IMG/VR virus record: IMGVR_UViG_3300014166_000004
Span: 1-45,125 of that record
DNA length: 45,125 nucleotides
Strand: one strand, 5' to 3'
DNA from: a virus
Made by a program: the position numbers and the translations under genes. Positions within the stretch are counted from its first letter, which is position 1; the number at the start of each line of letters is the position of its first letter. Shown piece by piece: positions 6,042 to 15,428 of the stretch. The notes under the pieces are model-generated. The model was not told the DNA's origin. It did no database searches and saw only the letters and a list, made by a program, of their open reading frames with translations.

Positions 6042-7426
6042 CAGTACCCGGCGCCGCCGGCGAGGAGCTTGAACGTCGTCGGATCGAGGAGCGCCGCGAG
6101 CGCGCCCGCCTTGAGCACCTGGCCGGGCGCCGGCGGGAGCGCGATCGTCCGCTCCGGCGTCATCTCGATCACGTTGCCGGCGAATTCGACGATCGCCGTG
6201 TTCGCCAGGAGCGACGCGAGGCCCGGGCCCGTCGAGCCGTCGCCCATGATCCCGTACGAGCCGGTTCGGAGGACGTTTCGCGAGAACGTGATCGGCGTCC
6301 GCGGGCCGCCGCTGAATTGTAGGAACCGGCCGGCGATCTTCGGCCAGGTGTTATTCGTGATCGTGAGCGCGTCGGCGACGCCGTTGATCACTTGCACGCC
6401 GCCGCCGGCGTCGGCGAAAAGATTGTGATCGATCGTGAGCTTGCGGAGTTGACCCGACGGCCCGGCGTCGTCGCGCCCGAGCACGTTCACGGAGAACCCA
6501 TCCGGCGCGCGGCGAACGGTGTTCCCGCGGATCGTTACATCGTCGACGGTGCACCATGGGCAATTGCCTTGCCCGCGGACGGTGATCACGATCGTCGAGC
6601 CGGCCTGGCCGTCGGTCCAGTTGCCATCGATCGTATTGCCCTCGATCACGACGCCGATCCCGATCTTCGCCTCGACGGAATTCTTGACCGTGCCGAGCGT
6701 GCGGAACGACTCCGGCTTGCGGATCGTGTTCCCCTTGATCGTGATGTTTGCCGGGTTCATGCCGACGATCCCAGGCGTCGCGCCGCCGATCAGGATGTTC
6801 TCGCCCGTCGCCTCGAGTACGGAATCGAGCACGGCATAGGGCCCGGGCCCGTTGCAGATCCACACGGCCTGAGAGTCGCGGCCCTTTTCATAGAACCCCA
6901 GGACCGACACGCGCCGGAGCGTGATGTCGGCGCCGTGGAGCGCGAACCCGCGATGCCCGCCGCCCTCGAGCGACGGGAGGACGTTCACGTCCTCGAATAG
7001 CACGCCGTGCGGTTGCGCGTCGGCGCTCGTCGCCTCGAGTGAACCGACAACGATCGCATCGCGATCCGGTTTCCCCAGGCGAACAGAGAGCCCGCGAACC
7101 TCGACGCCGTTCGCCGCGACGGTGAGCGTCGGCTTGAACCCGTCGGCCGCGGTGAGAGTCGCGCCGGCGCCGGCGAGCTTCGTCGGTTTGCTGATCGTGA
7201 AATTGCCGGCGTAGGTACCAGGCGCGAGGGTGATCGATCCGCCGGCGGCGAGCGCGGCGCCGAGCGCGGCCGCATCGGTGACAGTCGCGCCAGGCGCCGG
7301 CGCGGTGAGCGACGCGCGGAGCTTGTCGAGCGTCGCCTGGAGTTGATCGAGGAGTTGCGCCGGCGTCGGTGACTGCGGCGCTTGCGCCAGGAGGAGGAGG
7401 ACGGCGATCGCGGCTTTGAGCTTCAC
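6041..7426 (-). CDS. Secreted right-handed parallel beta-helix protein (pectate-lyase-like fold)
   Basis: A 461-residue protein with a clear signal peptide (MKLKAAIAVLLLLAQA, cleavage likely after Ala16), a short helical linker, then a parallel beta-helix. The helix opens SLTAPAPGATVTDAAAL...GGSITLAPGTYAGNFTISKPTKLAGAGATL, the usual cap and first rungs of pectin-lyase-like proteins. Many rungs carry Asn ladders (ITIKGNTIRK, VVIEGNTIDGN, VTIRGNTVRR, LTIDHNLFAD, LTITNNTW). Polysaccharide lyase, depolymerase or glycan-binding roles are typical of the fold. A signal peptide is unusual for a phage tailspike and implies export from the cell. The GTG start overlaps the upstream stop (GTGA). Confidence 0.75.
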   Translation of the reverse strand: MKLKAAIAVLLLLAQAPQSPTPAQLLDQLQATLDKLRASLTAPAPGATVTDAAALGAALAAGGSITLAPGTYAGNFTISKPTKLAGAGATLTAADGFKPTLTVAANGVEVRGLSVRLGKPDRDAIVVGSLEATSADAQPHGVLFEDVNVLPSLEGGGHRGFALHGADITLRRVSVLGFYEKGRDSQAVWICNGPGPYAVLDSVLEATGENILIGGATPGIVGMNPANITIKGNTIRKPESFRTLGTVKNSVEAKIGIGVVIEGNTIDGNWTDGQAGSTIVITVRGQGNCPWCTVDDVTIRGNTVRRAPDGFSVNVLGRDDAGPSGQLRKLTIDHNLFADAGGGVQVINGVADALTITNNTWPKIAGRFLQFSGGPRTPITFSRNVLRTGSYGIMGDGSTGPGLASLLANTAIVEFAGNVIEMTPERTIALPPAPGQVLKAGALAALLDPTTFKLLAGGAGY

Positions 7427-7644
7427 TGTGTAACCCCTTCGGTGAGTCGGTTCGTCACGTGCTCGATTACCTTCGTTTGCATGTCGACGAGCTCGAGCCG
7501 GCGCTCGACGTCGGCCCGCTCCCGGGAGAACTCCTCATATTTCGCGCGGCCCGCCGGCGACACCTTTCGGCGATCTTCCGCCCCGTTGTCGCGGATTGAA
7601 TTCAACGGACACCTCCCACAGAGCCACCGAAAAAACGTTTTCAT
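7423..7644 (-). CDS. Small hypothetical helical protein (73 aa)
   Basis: The protein begins MKTFFRWLCGRCPLNS and continues as a charged helix (AGRAKYEEFSRERADVERRLELVDMQTKVIEHV) that could form a coiled coil. The N-terminus holds two Cys (CGRC) and an aromatic start that might touch the membrane. It is coupled to its upstream gene by ATGA and to the beta-helix gene by GTGA. Placement among holin-like and lysin genes is compatible with a lysis accessory (spanin-like) role, but nothing in the sequence proves it. Confidence 0.6.
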   Translation of the reverse strand: MKTFFRWLCGRCPLNSIRDNGAEDRRKVSPAGRAKYEEFSRERADVERRLELVDMQTKVIEHVTNRLTEGVTQ

Positions 7645-7895
7645 AGATCGTCGACCAATCGCGCGACCTTCATTTGCTCGAGATCCTGACGGTTGAGGAT
7701 GATCGCGCCGGCGTCCTCGACGCCCACGTAGATCTCGAAAATATGCCACTCGCGGCGGCCCGCGAACGCCGGCGGCCCCAGGTACCGGCCCGCCAGTGCA
7801 CGCGGTTTACCGTACTTCGGGTGCCCGACGTCCCAAACTTTCGCGGGGATATCCTCGAGGTAATAGGCGAACCCAGGCACGAGCCGCGGGAGCAT
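7641..7895 (-). CDS. Hypothetical protein (84 aa)
   Basis: MLPRLVPGFAYYLEDIPAKVWDVGHPKYGKPRALAGRYLG... EWHIFEIYVGVEDAGAIILNRQDLEQMKVARLVDDL. A compact, aromatic-rich alpha/beta protein without known motifs. It starts one base after the stop of the holin-like gene (TGAGATG). It lies in the lysis block between a membrane protein and a small helical protein. Function unknown. Confidence 0.65.
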   Translation of the reverse strand: MLPRLVPGFAYYLEDIPAKVWDVGHPKYGKPRALAGRYLGPPAFAGRREWHIFEIYVGVEDAGAIILNRQDLEQMKVARLVDDL

Positions 7896-7896
7896 C

Positions 7897-8223
7897 TCAC
7901 TTTCCGCCGAGTAGCTTTCGATTTACGACGCCGACCTGAGTCGCGACGTGCATCAATTGTTCCGTCTGACTCTCGAGGATCCCGGTGTTCCGGAGCGCGA
8001 CGTCGCGCCAGAACGTGATTTGCTCGTTGAGGAGTTTCGCCTCCGCCTCCGCGCGTTCGGTGTACTCCGATTTTTCGGCGGCGTGCCGCGCCTCGAGCTC
8101 GACGAGATCCTGGCCCCATCGCCAGATCCGGTACTTGTTGCCGGCCAGGATGATCACGAGGAGCGTCGCGAAGCTGACGCCTCCGAGCATGTTCGCGATC
8201 TTTGCGGCTTCGTCGATCGACAC
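7897..8223 (-). CDS. Holin-like protein with one membrane segment and coiled coil
   Basis: A 108-residue protein. A short N-terminal helix (SIDEAAKIANML) is followed by a single hydrophobic segment at about 13-28 (LGGVSFATLLVIILAG). After it come KYRIWRW and a long charged helix (LVELEARHAAEKSEYTERAEAEAKLLNEQITFW), and the protein ends LLGGK. This is the plan of many one-TM phage holins or membrane-anchored lysis proteins. The GTG start has GGGGAG seven bases upstream. It lies just after the tail-fibre gene and four genes before the transglycosylase, as expected for a lysis cassette. Confidence 0.6.
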   Translation of the reverse strand: MSIDEAAKIANMLGGVSFATLLVIILAGNKYRIWRWGQDLVELEARHAAEKSEYTERAEAEAKLLNEQITFWRDVALRNTGILESQTEQLMHVATQVGVVNRKLLGGK

Positions 8224-8261
8224 GCGTGATCTCCCCCTCGAGTGATGATACGCCGCGGCGC

Positions 8262-11200
8262 CTAGTTCAGGCGGATCACGGCGAGGATCCGATTCGAGAA
8301 CGTCGCCGTTCCCGTGCTCGCTTTGTAGCGGAGCGCGAACGTGTTCGATCCCGCGTTGACGGTGAGCACGACGCCGCGGCCGACGTGGTACGTCGACGTC
8401 GAGCAGATGTTCTTGGCGTTCGATACTCCATCGGCCGCGGCGATCGTCGTCGCGCCCGACACGTCGACGGCGACCGACGCGTCGAGCACGCCGGATCCGC
8501 CGACGTTGCACGAGAACAGCACGAGCACGGAGGTACCCGTGGTGAGCGTCACGCTATCGGCCGTGGTGAGCGCGCCGTATGCGGTGCTCGCCCTGGCCTC
8601 CGCCGTCGACACGGCGGAGATCCCGAACGTGACGATCGCGCCGCCGTAGGTTGCACGGAGCACGGCGATCCACCTGGCGTACCGCGTGTTGCTCCCGCCG
8701 TCGCTCGCGTACTGGAGCTTGAACGTCGTCGAACCCGACGCCAGGCGCGCGAGCATGAGCCCGCCCTGCAGGACGCAATTCTGCGCGCCGTTCGTCGACT
8801 GCCCGATAAACGTCGCCGCCGCGAGCGTGTTCGCGCCCGACACGACGACGCCCAGGCTCGAGGTTCCGGTCTGCACGCGGTTCTCTGAGTCGCCGGCGAT
8901 CACGGCGGCGAGGCCGTCGGATCCGATCGTGATCGTCGCCGACGGGCCCGCCGTCGCGAGATCCGCGAACGTGGCGGAGCTCGACGCCTCCGCCGTTTCG
9001 AGCGACGCTGCTTTCACCTCCGTTACTTGGTTCAGGCAGATCAAAAACGGTTGACCCGGGCCCGGGCCGCCGGCGAACGCCGCCGCGTTGACGCGCGCCT
9101 GGTAGGTGAGCGACGCGGCGTAGGTTTTCCCCGCGGTGAGTCCGGTTATGTGCACGAGGCCGAATAGATGCTGCCCGCCGAATGAGACGAGCGATCGATT
9201 CATGACGGCGCGATTGTCGTCGAGCGTGAGATCGGTTAGTTGCACGTTCGCGACGACGAGCGCGTCGCCGGTGCCGATGCTGCCGATCCCGACGATGAAC
9301 GTGAGCGTCGTTCCCGTCGGTTTCACGAGGAGCGGGCCCGCGGCGTACGTCGAGGCGCCAGGCCCGACGCCGAAAAATCCGGCATCGCCGACGCCGCCGC
9401 CGCCGCCGCTGACCTGAGCGTCGACGTATGCCTTCGTCGCGGCGTCCTGAGCGGAGCCCGGATCGGTAACGTTCGTGAGCTTGTGCGCGCCGAGCGATTG
9501 ATCGCCCGTGAACGCGACGGAGCCGTCCCGTTTGATGTAGTGATCGGCGGCGACGGCGGCCGCGGCCGCGGCGAGCGTGGTTACGTCGCCGGCGTCGCTG
9601 TAGGTGTGCGCGCTCGCGAGCGTCGCGGCGTCGCCGGCGGCCGCGGATGCCTTCGTGGCGGCGTCCTGAGCGGCGACGGGATCGTGTACGAACGTGAGCT
9701 TGTGACCGCCGAGCGATTGATCGGCGCGGAACGCGTTCCGGCCGTCGGTGTAGACGTCGCCGGCGGCCGACACGTCGCCAGGCACGACGGGCGCCGGCGC
9801 CGTGCTCGAGGATCCGCCGCCGCCGCCGCCCGACGTGAGCGCCTTCCATTGCTCGACGAACGAACCGGCGTACTCGTCGGCCTCTTGCGCGGTGATCGAG
9901 TACTCCCATAGTTCCGCGTTTACGAGCTTGATCCGCACGGCCGCGACGAGAAACTCGTCGATGATCCCGCCGCGGTACGTCGTGTCGATCGAGAGCTCCT
10001 GACCTGGCAGGAACCCGTCGACGTCGGTGAAGATCTCGAGCTCGCGCCGATCGTTGCTCTCGCGCGCGTAGATCCGTTGTGCGAGCTCGAGGCCCGTCGC
10101 GTAACTATCGATCTCCGGATGGTTCTCGCGGAACGTGATCGGCGCGACGCCGGGCCCGAGGCTCGCCGGGTATTTGACGTGGAACGGCATCACGGCGAGG
10201 TACTTGAGCTCGAGCGTCGTGCCCGCCGGCGGCGCCGTCGCCGCGGTGATCGTGCCGCGGCCCGCCGTGACGTCCCAGGTGTAGACGCCGGTCCCGATCG
10301 GCACGGCCGCGGATCCGTTCTCGAGAACGTATCCCTGCGTCCATCCGGCCGCGCCCGACGGATCCGATCCGAGTTGCATCGTCGTGATCGGGATCCCGCC
10401 CTCGCCGTACCACTGGCCGTGCCCCGTCGTCGCGAGCGCGATCGAGTTGCCGGCGACGCCGACGGTGAGCGCGTTCGCCGCGAGTTGATCGGGAAACCGG
10501 ATATACGCGTCGGCGGAGGTGTTCACGGGAGTCGACGGCGCGTAGACGCCGCCGCCGGCGCCGACGATCGCCGCGACGAGGTTCGCCAGGCTATGATCCC
10601 CGTCCGCTCCGATGAGCACCTCGCCGGCGACGTCGCCGACGAGCGCCGCGCGCCAGGTGTAGACGGAGGATCCGAGCGTGACGGTATCGCCGGCGGCGAA
10701 ATTGCCGGTCACGCCCAGGAACGCGTGCGACCTGGCGCCGGGCCAGTAGTCGCCGAGCACGGCCTGGATATCCACCTCGAATGCCGTCGCGTACCCGTCG
10801 GCCTCCCAATCCTGCGTGACGATCGCCGTTCCCGTCGGCCCACAGAGGAGATCGACCGTGTTCCGCGGGAGGTTCGGCGGATCCTGCCAGGTGAGATCGA
10901 ACGCGTTGATCTCCGCGTCGGTGATCGTGACGGGCGCCGCGTCGTCGAGCGGAACGAACACGTCGAGCGCCTTCCGCTCGAGCACGCCGAGCACGAGCCG
11001 CGGCCGCACGCGGAACACGACGCCCGTCGCATCGGTGATCCGCTTGAACGCGTCGGGAACGGTGATCGCCTGCCAGGAGATCGGCGGAACCGTTTTCCCC
11101 GTCGGCGCCGCGTCGTAGGTGATCCCGTAGACGTCGAGCGCCTGATCGACGATCTCCGCGATCACGTCCTCGAGGTATTGCGTCGCCGTCGAGACGATCG

Positions 11201-12377
11201 TGATCGGATCCGCGTCGTCGAAATAAATCGAGTAGTCGACGCAATCGACGTCCGTCCGATTGTTCGGCGAGCTCGCCGTCATCCCGACGACGCGCCGTAC
11301 GAACGTGAGCCCGCTAAAGAGCGGCGTTACGCCGTCGCGCGCGTAGATCAATACGTCGACGCCGCGGCCCGGGATCTCCTCGTCGCCGAACTCGAGGCGC
11401 GCCGACGCCTGGCGGTTCAGGGTGAGCTCGATCTCGACGGCCGCAATGTCGATCGTTCGATCGTCGCCGCCGACCTCGATCCGGAGCCCGTTCACGATCA
11501 GCGTGTATTCGCGCGTGCCGGTGAGCCCGAGATCATCCGTCGCCCGAACGGTGAACGTGTAAGTACCCGCCGTCGTCGGCAGGCCGGCGAGCACGCCCAG
11601 GCTCGAGAGCGCCAGGCCCGGCGGGAGCGTGCCGGCGCTTTTGTCGAACGTATACGGCGGCCCGTCGCCGCCCTCCGCCGTGAAGATCTGGACGTAGAGC
11701 CATCCGCGGCGCGCGTTCGCGATCGGCGGAACCGGGAGCACGACGATCGGATCGTTCACGACGGAGAGCGTGATCCGGAGCACGCCCGGGCAATTGTTCG
11801 CATCGATCGCGCGGAGCTCGACGACGGTCGCGCCGAGCGTCGTCGGCGTTCCGCTCAGCACGCCGGCGCTCGAGAACGCCATGCCGGCCGGGAGCGTGCC
11901 CTCCGCGAGATCCCAGGTGTACGGGCCGACGCCGCCGGCGGCCGCGAATGGGATCGCCTGGCCTCCGATGTAGGCGCCGCCCTGCTGTAGCTCGAGCGGA
12001 TCCGGCGACGGGTTCGGCGTGATCGTGATGAACGAACATCCGGCGCCGCCCGGGCCCGCCGGCGGCCCGACGAGCGCCACGGTGTGAACGCAATCGATGA
12101 GGAGGTGCGCGCCGTTGTCGAGGAGCCCGTCGACTTGATACGTGTAGACGCCGAGCGCCGCCGGCGTGCCGATCATGTAAAGCTGCGACGAGCCGCCCGG
12201 GCAAACGTACGGCGTCAGGCCAGGCGGCGGCGTGCCGCTCGAGATCGTCGCCGACACGAGGGTGATCGCCGGGCCCCACGTCGCCAGGTGCACGGATTGC
12301 CCCGTGAACGTGAGACACGCCGATCCCATGTTCGTTTTGTAGGAGAGCCCGAGTCTGATCGTGCGAACGTCGCTCAT
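8262..12377 (-). CDS. Tail tip / hub and fibre fusion protein with Ig-like domains
   Basis: A 1371-residue protein. Residues ~115-300 hold two He_PIG-type Ig-like repeats with the signature LPxGhxhSSxGVLxGxPTT (161-180 and 250-269). Residues ~300-845 resemble tail-hub/baseplate proteins (EIELTLNRQASARLEFGDEEIPGRG, then FKRITDATGVVFRVR, ending ITAQEADEYAGSFVEQW). A Gly/Ser/Pro linker follows, then fibre-stalk repeats DQSLGxHKLTxVxDP...AQDAATKA at about 880-990. The C-terminal ~380 residues contain two related beta-rich domains (each with STAEA..AT/AY and ending RYARWIAVLRA or FSNRILAVIRLN), likely the receptor-binding end. Placed directly after the tape measure, it fits the siphovirus tail tip. 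Structural role is confident; individual domain borders are estimates. Confidence 0.8.
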   Translation of the reverse strand: MSDVRTIRLGLSYKTNMGSACLTFTGQSVHLATWGPAITLVSATISSGTPPPGLTPYVCPGGSSQLYMIGTPAALGVYTYQVDGLLDNGAHLLIDCVHTVALVGPPAGPGGAGCSFITITPNPSPDPLELQQGGAYIGGQAIPFAAAGGVGPYTWDLAEGTLPAGMAFSSAGVLSGTPTTLGATVVELRAIDANNCPGVLRITLSVVNDPIVVLPVPPIANARRGWLYVQIFTAEGGDGPPYTFDKSAGTLPPGLALSSLGVLAGLPTTAGTYTFTVRATDDLGLTGTREYTLIVNGLRIEVGGDDRTIDIAAVEIELTLNRQASARLEFGDEEIPGRGVDVLIYARDGVTPLFSGLTFVRRVVGMTASSPNNRTDVDCVDYSIYFDDADPITIVSTATQYLEDVIAEIVDQALDVYGITYDAAPTGKTVPPISWQAITVPDAFKRITDATGVVFRVRPRLVLGVLERKALDVFVPLDDAAPVTITDAEINAFDLTWQDPPNLPRNTVDLLCGPTGTAIVTQDWEADGYATAFEVDIQAVLGDYWPGARSHAFLGVTGNFAAGDTVTLGSSVYTWRAALVGDVAGEVLIGADGDHSLANLVAAIVGAGGGVYAPSTPVNTSADAYIRFPDQLAANALTVGVAGNSIALATTGHGQWYGEGGIPITTMQLGSDPSGAAGWTQGYVLENGSAAVPIGTGVYTWDVTAGRGTITAATAPPAGTTLELKYLAVMPFHVKYPASLGPGVAPITFRENHPEIDSYATGLELAQRIYARESNDRRELEIFTDVDGFLPGQELSIDTTYRGGIIDEFLVAAVRIKLVNAELWEYSITAQEADEYAGSFVEQWKALTSGGGGGGSSSTAPAPVVPGDVSAAGDVYTDGRNAFRADQSLGGHKLTFVHDPVAAQDAATKASAAAGDAATLASAHTYSDAGDVTTLAAAAAAVAADHYIKRDGSVAFTGDQSLGAHKLTNVTDPGSAQDAATKAYVDAQVSGGGGGVGDAGFFGVGPGASTYAAGPLLVKPTGTTLTFIVGIGSIGTGDALVVANVQLTDLTLDDNRAVMNRSLVSFGGQHLFGLVHITGLTAGKTYAASLTYQARVNAAAFAGGPGPGQPFLICLNQVTEVKAASLETAEASSSATFADLATAGPSATITIGSDGLAAVIAGDSENRVQTGTSSLGVVVSGANTLAAATFIGQSTNGAQNCVLQGGLMLARLASGSTTFKLQYASDGGSNTRYARWIAVLRATYGGAIVTFGISAVSTAEARASTAYGALTTADSVTLTTGTSVLVLFSCNVGGSGVLDASVAVDVSGATTIAAADGVSNAKNICSTSTYHVGRGVVLTVNAGSNTFALRYKASTGTATFSNRILAVIRLN

Positions 12378-12380
12378 GGT

Positions 12381-15300
12381 CTATCGACTCCGAACGCCGA
12401 CGCGCGCGAGCTCGTTCGGCGTGTGTCGGATCTGATTGCGCGCGACCGTGCGGCCGTCGAGCTCCGACACGACGGTGATATCGATCGGCCTCGAGGCGAT
12501 CCCCGCCAGGCCGAACCCCTTCCCCTCGCCGCTGAATGCGAAGTCCTCATCCCCGCGCGAGTAGAACAGCGTCGGCCGGAGCACGCGCCCGAACCCGCCG
12601 CGCGCCATGGGAACCGCGCCCTCCGTCGGATCGCCGCCCTCCTCGTCGCCTGGCGCGTAGCCGGTGCGGCGGCCGCGGAACTCGAGATCGATCGTTTTGC
12701 TATTCGGGATCTTGTTGAGCGCGTCGGGAACGCCGCCGAGCGCCCGCGTCAATTCCTTGATCGCCGAAACGACCGACTGGAATCCCTCCGTCATCGTTTG
12801 CGCGAACGTGATCCCGCTGCCCTCGAGATCGGTGATCTTGTCGCCGTTCGCGTCGGTGAGCACGCCGAGATCGATCATTTTCTGGAGGAGCGGCCGCATA
12901 GCGGGCGGGATCTCCGTGCCAGTGCGGATCGCGTCCTGAATGTACGCGTTCACGCTCGCGCTCATCTTCGTCGTGATCACGTCGACGTCGACGCCGGCCC
13001 TCGAGAGATCGGCGAAGTCTTGGATCAGTTGCTTCGCTACCTCGTCGAGGCGCGCCTGGTTGACGGCCTGGCCGGCTTGCTCCCAGGCGATCCCGTACTT
13101 CTCGAGCACGCCGGGGAGCCGTTGCAGCCAATCGTCCTGATCCTTGAGGGCGGCGTTGATCGCCTCGATCGCTTTCGCGGCCGCTTTGGTGTCGCCCTTC
13201 GCTACCTTTTGCGTGAGATCGATCCATAGCTGCTCGCCGCCGGCGACCTTGAGGAGCTTCGCGTGGAGCTCGTCGAACCCGCTCCCCGCGGCCGCGGTGT
13301 CGAATGAGTCGGCGAACTTCACGACGGCGTCGCGGCCGGCGTTGAGGTTCCGGATTAGACCGACGAGCGCGCCCGCCACGGCGCCGATCGCGACTCCATA
13401 GGGCCCGAACGCGGCGCCGGCTTTCGCGCCCGACACGGCGCCGTGGAGCGCGCCGACGGCCTTCCCCGTTTTCTCGCTCGTCGCGGCCCACACGTCCATC
13501 GCGCCGGCGGCGATCGTCGCGCCGCTCGCGACGGCCGCGGCCGCCTTCTGGCCCTTCGTCGCCGTGTCGGAGAATAGCGGCGCCGCGACGCCGGCGGAGT
13601 TGCCCCACTGCTTTGTCGACGCGGCCGCGGCGTCGATCGATTTCGATATCGCGCCCAGGCCGGCGATCGCCGCGCCCATCGCGCCGGAGCTCCCGAACGC
13701 CGAGCCGAGGATTTGCGCGACCTGGCCGAGCGTCGCGCCCCAATTGACCACGGAGCCGCGCGACCGTTCGATCGCGTCCTGCATCCGCACGAACGCGGCC
13801 TGGATCTCCTCCGTGCTGTAGAGGCCCGACGCGCGCATCTGCTCATAGTCGCGAGTCGCCGCGTCGGCCGACAGTGCGAGATCCTCGCGGGTTGCCACGC
13901 CTTGCGCGCGCATCCGCTGCTCGATCGTCGACGCCGTTCCTTTCGCGAGATCGATCTGGTTCTGGTAGAACTTTTTGATCGCCGCGAGATCGCGCTCGTA
14001 GAGCGGGCCCCGCATCTCGCTTTCCGCGTCGAGGGCCGCGATCGTCGCGTCCCGCTCCCGCTCGATCTGCGCGATCGCGAGATCGGCGCCCTTGCGTTTG
14101 GCGTCGGCGTTCCGCGTCTCGAAATCGATCGTTTGCCGGAGCCGTTCGGTGATCACTTTCGCCGACGCGTCGGCGATCTGCTGCTGATCCTTTTTGAAAT
14201 CGTCGGCCGCTTTCCGTGAGAGCTTGCTCGTCTCCTCCGCCCATTTGGCGCGGGTTTCCGCCCACATTTTTTCGATTTCGGCGGCGTTCTTGATCCCCTC
14301 GAGGTACGTCGAGACGGCGGCCTCGCTGATCTTGAACGCCTTCGCCGTCGTGCCGGCGGAGATCCCGAGTTTCTCGTTCGCGACCGCGGCCGCCTTTTGC
14401 GCGTCGGTGAGCGGGATCGCGGCGCGCCGGATATCGTCGAGGGCCTCCGCTTGCTCCTTTAGAGCTTTCTTGTCCTCGTCGCTCACGATCGGCGGGAGCG
14501 CGCCGAGCTTTTTCCGTTGATCGACGGCGACCGTCGTCGTCGTCTCCATCGCCTTTGCGACGTTGCCGTACCAGACGGCCGACTCTTTCAAACCGGCGAC
14601 GAACGATTGATCGATCCCGAGCTTGCTCGCGCCGGGGAGCTTCGCCGCGAGCGCGGCCAGGCCGGCGGCGTTCTCGTACAGTTTCCCGACCATCGCGTAG
14701 ACGCCGGCGACGAGCTTGTCGAAAAACCCGCGCGCGTAGTTGTACGACTCCGCGGCCCACACCTTGAGCGTCGCGCCGAATTTGTTGATCGCGTCGCCGG
14801 CGGCGTCGAGGGCCTTCACGGTCCCGTCGCTCATGACGGGCGCTTCCTGGCCGAGTTGCTTGAAATTGGCGACGAGCGTCGGGAGGATTTCCGTTCCGGC
14901 TTTGCCGAACACCTCGACGGCGCGTTGCGCGCGGAGCGTCGGGTTCTCGATCTTGCCGATCGCCTCCGCGACGTCGCTCAGAGCGTCGTACGGCGACTCC
15001 TCGCGGATCTTTTTGAAGTTGAGGCCCAGGGCCTCGATCCCGGCTTTCGCTTTCCCGTCGGCGAGCCGTACTTGGAGCTTGGAGATCGAGCCGGCGAGAT
15101 CGTCGATCGAGTTGCCGGATTGCTCCGCGATGAATTGCAACCGCTGAACGTCGTCGGTCGCGAGGCCGGTTCGATCGGAAACCTTAACGATGTTATCGGC
15201 CAGATCGAGGACCGACTTCCCGAACGCGACGACGGCGCCGATCGACAGGCCGACGCCGAACGTCTCGAGGAGCCCGTTCACCTGGCCGAGCGATCCGCCG

Positions 15301-15425
15301 AGCCCTTTTACCGACTCGCCGACCTTCTGTACCTTTTTCGGTACGTCGGCCAGGCCGGTGTCGAGAGATTTCCCGTCCGTCGAGAGCTCGAGGACGGCGC
15401 GCCCGAGGGCCGCTTCGCCTGCCAT
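12381..15425 (-). CDS. Tail tape measure protein
   Basis: A 1014-residue protein that sets tail length and is ejected with the DNA. The N-terminus (AVLELSTDGKSLDTGLADVPKKVQKVGESVKGLG) and the segment FGKSVLDLADNIVKVSDRTGLATDDVQRLQFIAEQSGNS are typical of phage tape measure proteins. Residues ~330-560 are strongly helical and coiled-coil. From ~560 the chain is Ala/Gly-rich and hydrophobic (LAQILGSAFGSSGAMGAAIAGLGAIS; GPYGVAIGAVAGALVGLI), the membrane-active part. It follows the frameshifted chaperone gene and precedes the tail tip, the canonical order. Tail length would be of the order of 150 nm if the usual 1.5 Angstrom per residue applies. Confidence 0.92.
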   Translation of the reverse strand: MAGEAALGRAVLELSTDGKSLDTGLADVPKKVQKVGESVKGLGGSLGQVNGLLETFGVGLSIGAVVAFGKSVLDLADNIVKVSDRTGLATDDVQRLQFIAEQSGNSIDDLAGSISKLQVRLADGKAKAGIEALGLNFKKIREESPYDALSDVAEAIGKIENPTLRAQRAVEVFGKAGTEILPTLVANFKQLGQEAPVMSDGTVKALDAAGDAINKFGATLKVWAAESYNYARGFFDKLVAGVYAMVGKLYENAAGLAALAAKLPGASKLGIDQSFVAGLKESAVWYGNVAKAMETTTTVAVDQRKKLGALPPIVSDEDKKALKEQAEALDDIRRAAIPLTDAQKAAAVANEKLGISAGTTAKAFKISEAAVSTYLEGIKNAAEIEKMWAETRAKWAEETSKLSRKAADDFKKDQQQIADASAKVITERLRQTIDFETRNADAKRKGADLAIAQIERERDATIAALDAESEMRGPLYERDLAAIKKFYQNQIDLAKGTASTIEQRMRAQGVATREDLALSADAATRDYEQMRASGLYSTEEIQAAFVRMQDAIERSRGSVVNWGATLGQVAQILGSAFGSSGAMGAAIAGLGAISKSIDAAAASTKQWGNSAGVAAPLFSDTATKGQKAAAAVASGATIAAGAMDVWAATSEKTGKAVGALHGAVSGAKAGAAFGPYGVAIGAVAGALVGLIRNLNAGRDAVVKFADSFDTAAAGSGFDELHAKLLKVAGGEQLWIDLTQKVAKGDTKAAAKAIEAINAALKDQDDWLQRLPGVLEKYGIAWEQAGQAVNQARLDEVAKQLIQDFADLSRAGVDVDVITTKMSASVNAYIQDAIRTGTEIPPAMRPLLQKMIDLGVLTDANGDKITDLEGSGITFAQTMTEGFQSVVSAIKELTRALGGVPDALNKIPNSKTIDLEFRGRRTGYAPGDEEGGDPTEGAVPMARGGFGRVLRPTLFYSRGDEDFAFSGEGKGFGLAGIASRPIDITVVSELDGRTVARNQIRHTPNELARVGVRSR

Positions 15426-15428
15426 CGC

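Noticed and set aside
10077-11990. Long plus-strand open frame (637 codons) opposite the tail tip gene
   Set aside because: Arg/Glu/Asp-rich shadow of the minus-strand gene; no ribosome site, no domain, and the minus frame has clear tail-protein features.
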